Part shown: one piece after another, positions 39,780-42,808 of the stretch
Position numbering within the stretch: the stretch's first letter is position 1
How the letters are laid out: every line of letters starts with the position of its first letter
Source of the DNA: an uncultured Oscillospiraceae bacterium
Lineage (GTDB): Bacteria; Bacillota; Clostridia; Oscillospirales; Oscillospiraceae
DNA: 42,808 nucleotides
Direction of reading: 5' to 3'
NCBI GenBank assembly: GCA_947626585.1
Contig: CANQSU010000002.1
Span: 1 to 42,808 of the forward strand
Notes under the pieces: generated by a model
The model's input: the letters and a program-made list of their open reading frames with translations, nothing else
What the model was told of the DNA's origin: nothing
Database searches by the model: none
Position numbers and translations under genes: made by a program

Positions 39780-40961
39780 TTAAAGCTCCTGCCCGGAATT
39801 TTCCCCGCGTCGCTCGGCGTCATAGGTGTCCAGAAAGTGGTGTTTCACGCCGTCGCTCTTGTAGGAAATGACCGCGTCCAGGCACACGTTTTCCATACTG
39901 CGGAAGATACTGCTCTCCACCTGAGGGTTGTCCTCCTTCAGGCGGGCGATCAGGCGCTTGATCTCGGCGCGCTTGGAGCCCTGTTCCGTGCCGCCGCAGG
40001 ACGCGCAGCTCTCCGTCAGGCGGCAGGCACACTGGATGAAATGGAGACCGTTGTAGTTCCGCCAGCGGATGATGTCCGCCTCGCGGATGAGATACAGGGG
40101 TCTGATAAGCTCCATGCCGGGGAAATTTTTGCTGTGCAGCTTTGGCATCATGGTCTGGATCTGGCCGCCGTAAAGCATGCTCATCAACGTCGTCTCAATG
40201 ACGTCGTCAAAGTGGTGCCCCAGGGCGATCTTGTTGCATTTAAGCTCCCGGGCCTTGCTGTAGAGATACCCCCGCCGCATGCGCGCGCAGAGATAGCAGG
40301 GGGAGCCGCTTTGCCCCGCCACAATGTCGAATATCTCCGTCCGAAAGGTCTGGATGGGGATGCCCAGGAGCTTCGCGTTTTCCGTGACGGCCCGGTAGTT
40401 AGCCTCATTGTAGCCGGGATCCATGACCAGAAAGACGGCCTCAAAGTTCCTCTCGCCGTGCAGGAGAAGCTCCTGAATGAGCTTTGCCATCAGCATGGAG
40501 TCCTTGCCGCCGGAGATGCAGACCGCGATCCTGTCCCCCGGTTCGATAAGCTTATACACGTTCAGCGCCTTGGTGAAGGGGCCCCACAGCTCCTTGCGGT
40601 AAGTCTTGATGATGCTTCTCTCGGCCTTTCTCCGCCGCTCCTCCGCGGTCCCCTCGTTTGCGGCCATAGCGTCCATCTCCCGCAGAAGCCAGCCGGTGTA
40701 CCCGCCGCTGACGCTGTACGCCTCACAGCCGAGCCCGGATAACCGGTCGGCCAGTTCCTGTGACTGCCGGCCCATCTGACACATGAGGTACACGGGCACC
40801 GCGGGGCCGGAGGCGAGTGCCGCAGGATCAAGCTCCGTAAGCGGGATGTTCTCGGCGCCGGGGCAGGCGCCTCTCACGAAGCTGTCGCGGCTCCGGATGT
40901 CGATGATCCTCTTTGGGCGCGGGTCCCGCTCCATTTCCTCAAGAGTCCTCTCAATGCTCAT
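39780..40961 (-). CDS. Rhodanese domain fused to TtcA-like PP-loop ATPase
   Basis: In this 393-residue protein, residues about 1-90 form a rhodanese-like domain (KRIIDIRSRDSFVRGACPGA, then VPVYLMCQMGRQSQELADRL, with Cys in the active-site loop). Residues about 125-370 form an N-type ATP pyrophosphatase of the TtcA family: IAVCISGGKDSMLMAKLIQE, GSPCYLCARMRRGYLY with a CxxC pair, and CNKIALGHHFDDVIETTLMS. TtcA enzymes thiolate tRNA using ATP and an iron-sulfur cluster; the fused rhodanese could carry the sulfur. A further CACRLTESCASCGG cluster lies near the end. The ATG at 40961 follows AGAGGATGA; the longer track start is not needed. The tRNA target is inferred. Confidence 0.87.
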   Translation of the reverse strand: MSIERTLEEMERDPRPKRIIDIRSRDSFVRGACPGAENIPLTELDPAALASGPAVPVYLMCQMGRQSQELADRLSGLGCEAYSVSGGYTGWLLREMDAMAANEGTAEERRRKAERSIIKTYRKELWGPFTKALNVYKLIEPGDRIAVCISGGKDSMLMAKLIQELLLHGERNFEAVFLVMDPGYNEANYRAVTENAKLLGIPIQTFRTEIFDIVAGQSGSPCYLCARMRRGYLYSKARELKCNKIALGHHFDDVIETTLMSMLYGGQIQTMMPKLHSKNFPGMELIRPLYLIREADIIRWRNYNGLHFIQCACRLTESCASCGGTEQGSKRAEIKRLIARLKEDNPQVESSIFRSMENVCLDAVISYKSDGVKHHFLDTYDAERRGENSGQEL

Positions 40962-41001
40962 AGTATCATCCTCTTTGCGCTTCATCGGTTTATCTACGTT
41001 G

Positions 41002-41030
41002 ATTATAGTCTTTTCCGCCGATCCCGGCAA
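41002..41030 (-). promoter_or_regulatory. Promoter of the rhodanese/TtcA-like gene
   Basis: On the minus strand TTGCCG (41025-41030) and TATAAT (41002-41007) are 17 bases apart, with the start codon about 40 bases below. Confidence 0.75.
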
Positions 41031-41081
41031 TAGGTAATCTTCCGATATTGGCGCGGAGGTGGGGGGGAATGGGCGAAAAAG

Positions 41082-41122
41082 AAACCGCTCGGAAAAGCAC
41101 CTCTGCCTTTCCGAACGGTTCT
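41082..41122 (-). terminator. Intrinsic terminator of the lacI-family gene
   Basis: On the minus strand AACCGTTCGGAAA pairs with TTTCCGAGCGGTT (one mismatch) around a short loop and is followed by TCTTTTTCG. A second small hairpin (TCCGGCG...CGCCGGA) lies between it and the stop codon. Confidence 0.82.
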
Positions 41123-41188
41123 CACAACGTCCGTGATTCATACCAATATTTATACTCCGGCGGTCAAATAATCGCCGGAATAATAATG

Positions 41189-42220
41189 TCAGCGGGAGGT
41201 GGAGGCCCTCAGGAGCGGGACGGTGTTGACGTAGGTGGTGCGGTAAGGGCGATCAGGGTTTTCCAGGCGATTCAGGAGGATCTCGGCGGCCAGCCGGCCG
41301 ATGTCGGCGCCGGGGATCTGGGCGGTGGTGAGGGCCGGCTCCACCACAGCGGATTGGGGCGTGCCGTCAAAGCCCGCCACCATGACCCGGCCAGGGATGG
41401 ACACCCCCATCTGCTTAAGGGCGGCCATCACGTGCAGGGCAATGTAGTCGTTGGCGCACATAAGACCGTCAGGCAGCACGGGCATCTTCCGCAGCTTTTC
41501 GATATACCACTCCGGGTCGCTGTATTCCGGCCCGTCCCTGTCCAGGATGCTAAGGTCCCGATCCAGCGTCAGTCCCGCCTTTTCAATGGCCAGATTGAAG
41601 CCGATCCACCGCTCATGAAAGCTGTTGCAGTGGTCCAGATCCCCCACAAAGCCCAGCCGCCAGGCGCCGGACTCAATGATGCGGTTGACCATGGCGATGG
41701 TGCTGGCCACATTCTCCATGGAGATGAGATCGTATTTGAGAAGCGAGGTATTTGCGCCGGTGTAGGCGTCCACAAAAATGGCCGGAATACCCAGACGGCA
41801 TATCATCTCAAGGTAGGGCTTGCTGAAAAGCTCAATGCCCAAAATCCCCGCCGTCTGCTCCAGGGAGATATGGGCGGGGAGGCGGTTCTGGGTAAACTCC
41901 TCCTCCGTCAGCTCGTACATCATAAGCGTATACCCGGCGCGGCTGAGCTGCGCGGCAAAGGCCGGTACAAAGAAGGTGCCGAAGTGGTAATCCGACGGCA
42001 TATGGCTGGTGAAGAGGGCGATATTCTGGTTCCTCGGCTCATCCTTTGCCGGCTCCTCATCGGGGAGCTGACGGTAACCAAGCTCACGGGCTTTCTCCAA
42101 CACTATCTTTCTGGTTGCCTCGGGGACAGTTCCCCTGTCGTTGAAAATCTTTGACACCGTGTTTCTTGACAGTCCGCACGAATCGGCTATGTCCTGCATG
42201 GTGACTCTCTGTAACGCCAT
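41189..42220 (-). CDS. LacI-family transcriptional regulator
   Basis: This 343-residue repressor has an N-terminal HTH and hinge (VTMQDIADSCGLSRNTVSKI then FNDRGTVPEATRKIVLEKAR, residues 6-45) and a periplasmic-binding-like sensor domain (NIALFTSHMPSDYHFGTFFV, AGILGIELFSKPYLEMICRL, GVSIPGRVMVAGFDGTPQSA). Length and start (ATG 42220 behind GAGGAGG) are standard, and the track's extra 46 codons are leader. It is divergent from a UgpC/MsmX-type ATPase, so it probably controls sugar uptake and perhaps itself. The effector is unknown. It could also serve the GH4 gene if the operon was once contiguous, but that is speculation. Confidence 0.92.
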   Translation of the reverse strand: MALQRVTMQDIADSCGLSRNTVSKIFNDRGTVPEATRKIVLEKARELGYRQLPDEEPAKDEPRNQNIALFTSHMPSDYHFGTFFVPAFAAQLSRAGYTLMMYELTEEEFTQNRLPAHISLEQTAGILGIELFSKPYLEMICRLGIPAIFVDAYTGANTSLLKYDLISMENVASTIAMVNRIIESGAWRLGFVGDLDHCNSFHERWIGFNLAIEKAGLTLDRDLSILDRDGPEYSDPEWYIEKLRKMPVLPDGLMCANDYIALHVMAALKQMGVSIPGRVMVAGFDGTPQSAVVEPALTTAQIPGADIGRLAAEILLNRLENPDRPYRTTYVNTVPLLRASTSR

Positions 42221-42251
42221 CGCGCCATCCTCCTCAAACCATTTTTTCCAG

Positions 42252-42275
42252 GGAACCTCCGAACAAATCGCCGCG
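42252..42275. repeat. Partial copy of the 37.3-kb palindromic repeat arm
   Basis: GGAACCTCCGAACAAATCGC followed by CGCG matches one arm plus loop of the repeat at 37316-37383 with two differences. The second arm is not present here, so it is a degenerate or half copy. It lies 30 bases above the lacI-family start. Confidence 0.65.
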
Positions 42276-42416
42276 CCGACCGGGCGGCATATTTTCCGCC
42301 ATGTTTTACCGGAAAATCTTGAAATGCACAAAGTATTCCCGCGATTTTTTGATTTCACCTGAAAAAGCTCCTCGCGGATCTCGGCGCCTCGATTTCTTCA
42401 GATGCATCCTGATTTT

Positions 42417-42445
42417 ACTATAACATAGGCATATTGAAAAATCAA
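42417..42445 (-). promoter_or_regulatory. Promoter of the lacI-family gene
   Basis: On the minus strand TTGATT (42440-42445) and TATAGT (42417-42422) are spaced by 17 bases. The leader to the ATG at 42220 is about 190 bases and contains the repeat copy. Confidence 0.65.
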
Positions 42446-42448
42446 GAT

Positions 42449-42469
42449 GTGCATTTTGTAAACTTGCAC
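42449..42469. promoter_or_regulatory. Candidate operator palindrome and TGTAAA repeats
   Basis: GTGCA-N11-TGCAC lies just above the lacI-family -35. TGTAAA or its complement occurs five times between 42457 and 42610 (near 42457, 42519, 42560, 42592 and 42605), two of them beside the divergent promoter. Either set could be the binding site of the regulator. Confidence 0.45.
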
Positions 42470-42551
42470 TTTTTTGATTGTTCGTTTTGCACAAATTTTT
42501 GGCGCTGATTTTGGTGAAGTTTACATTTTTGATATTTCCGTAAAAAATTTG

Positions 42552-42580
42552 TTGACATTCTGTAAATTAGGGATTACAAT
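42552..42580 (+). promoter_or_regulatory. Promoter of the sugar ABC ATPase gene
   Basis: TTGACA (42552-42557) and TACAAT (42575-42580) are 17 bases apart. The leader is about 90 bases to the ATG at 42678, which has GGGAGGT 8 bases upstream. Confidence 0.88.
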
Positions 42581-42677
42581 GCAATTACCAAGTGTAAACG
42601 GGAATGTAAAACCTTGGATTACCATCGAGCGTGTATCAAGCAAAGAGGAAACCATCAAAATAGGGAGGTAAAACACC

Positions 42678-42808
42678 ATGGCAAGCGTAACCCTGAAAGA
42701 CATCAAGAAGGTCTACCCGAACAGCGAAGAGTCCAAGAAGAAGAAAAAGAAGAAGTCCGACGAACCGGAGAAGGAAAAGGCGAATCTCCAGATCACGGAT
42801 GAAGGCGT
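42678..42808 (+). CDS. Sugar ABC transporter ATP-binding protein (UgpC/MsmX type), N-terminal part
   Basis: The gene starts MASVTLKDIKKVYPNSEESK and is cut by the window end after 43 codons. The opening 'ASVTLKDIKKVYP' is the usual start of the shared multi-sugar ATPase that energises several carbohydrate importers. It is followed by a lysine-rich insertion (KKKKKKKSDEPEKEKANLQI) that classical MsmX lacks but which I recall in gut Clostridia. Walker motifs lie beyond the window. The divergent LacI-family gene and promoter fit sugar control. Confidence 0.85.
   Translation, partial: MASVTLKDIKKVYPNSEESKKKKKKKSDEPEKEKANLQITDEG

Noticed and set aside
1-42808. CRISPR arrays, rRNA or tRNA genes
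   Set aside because: No regularly spaced direct repeats and no cloverleaf or rRNA sequence were seen; the attachment site lies in spoVT, not in a tRNA.

Overview
The window looks like a chromosome segment of a spore-forming, fairly GC-rich member of the Clostridia (Oscillospiraceae-like). The support is a SpoVT gene, a FeoB-associated Cys-rich protein, DegV, a UgpC/MsmX-type ATPase and GH4/LacI sugar genes, together with Firmicutes-style AGGAGG ribosome sites. The taxonomic placement is an inference from gene content, not a database result.

The main result is that the sporulation regulator gene spoVT is split in two by a 33.1-kb element (about 1493-34608). The 5' part (34517-34693, minus strand, MKATGIVRRIDDLGRVVIPK...RDGDP) has a good sigma-G-type promoter. 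The 3' part (LEIYTEKDGEV...) lies 33 kb away at 1052-1495, in frame as the C-terminus of a large serine recombinase. Both junctions carry the same 14-bp sequence CGGGTCGCCGTCGC in direct orientation. Just inside each copy are 19-bp arms that match 17/19 as inverted repeats, the layout of a serine-recombinase attP. Joining the cores would give a 179-codon SpoVT, about the usual length for the family. The circle would carry a recombinase of about 603 residues whose SpoVT tail is replaced by a 25-residue tail. The architecture resembles skin and the other sporulation-gene intervening elements, but here it sits in a forespore gene and carries glycan genes.

The cargo, essentially all on the minus strand, is a surface-glycan locus. 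From right to left it holds: small accessory ORFs; a leader promoter; three GT4 glycosyltransferases; a first heptose module (hddA, broken hddC, gmhA, a reductase, a GMD-like dehydratase); an ABC-2 permease; an FkbM-like protein; a coiled-coil protein; another GT4; an ABC ATPase fused to a polytopic membrane protein; a second module (Fcl-like, FAD oxidoreductase, GT2, ColD-like 3-dehydratase, GMD-like dehydratase, hddA, gmhA, fused hddC-gmhB); two half-size EamA transporters; a small exporter; and then, from its own promoter, a Wzy/WaaL-type ligase with TPRs, an initiating phosphoglycosyltransferase and a GT4. Together these would build GDP-D-glycero-D-manno-heptose and deoxygenated derivatives, assemble a lipid-linked glycan, export it by ABC transport and ligate it, perhaps to an S-layer protein. 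Three otherwise unrelated cargo proteins share a beta-rich 'YGPY' domain. Base composition shifts visibly inside the cargo (GC-rich at about 3-15 kb, AT-richer at about 15-32 kb), and gene remnants sit at several joints.

The left flank is a partial GH4 glycosidase with a CHEV motif. The right flank holds a hypothetical gene, YcxB-like and DegV genes, a FeoB-associated small protein, a palindromic repeat, YbaK, an E2-like acyltransferase with a degenerate active site, a deletion scar between two truncated HTH genes, a rhodanese/TtcA-like fusion, a LacI regulator, and the start of a divergent sugar ABC-transporter ATPase cut by the window edge.
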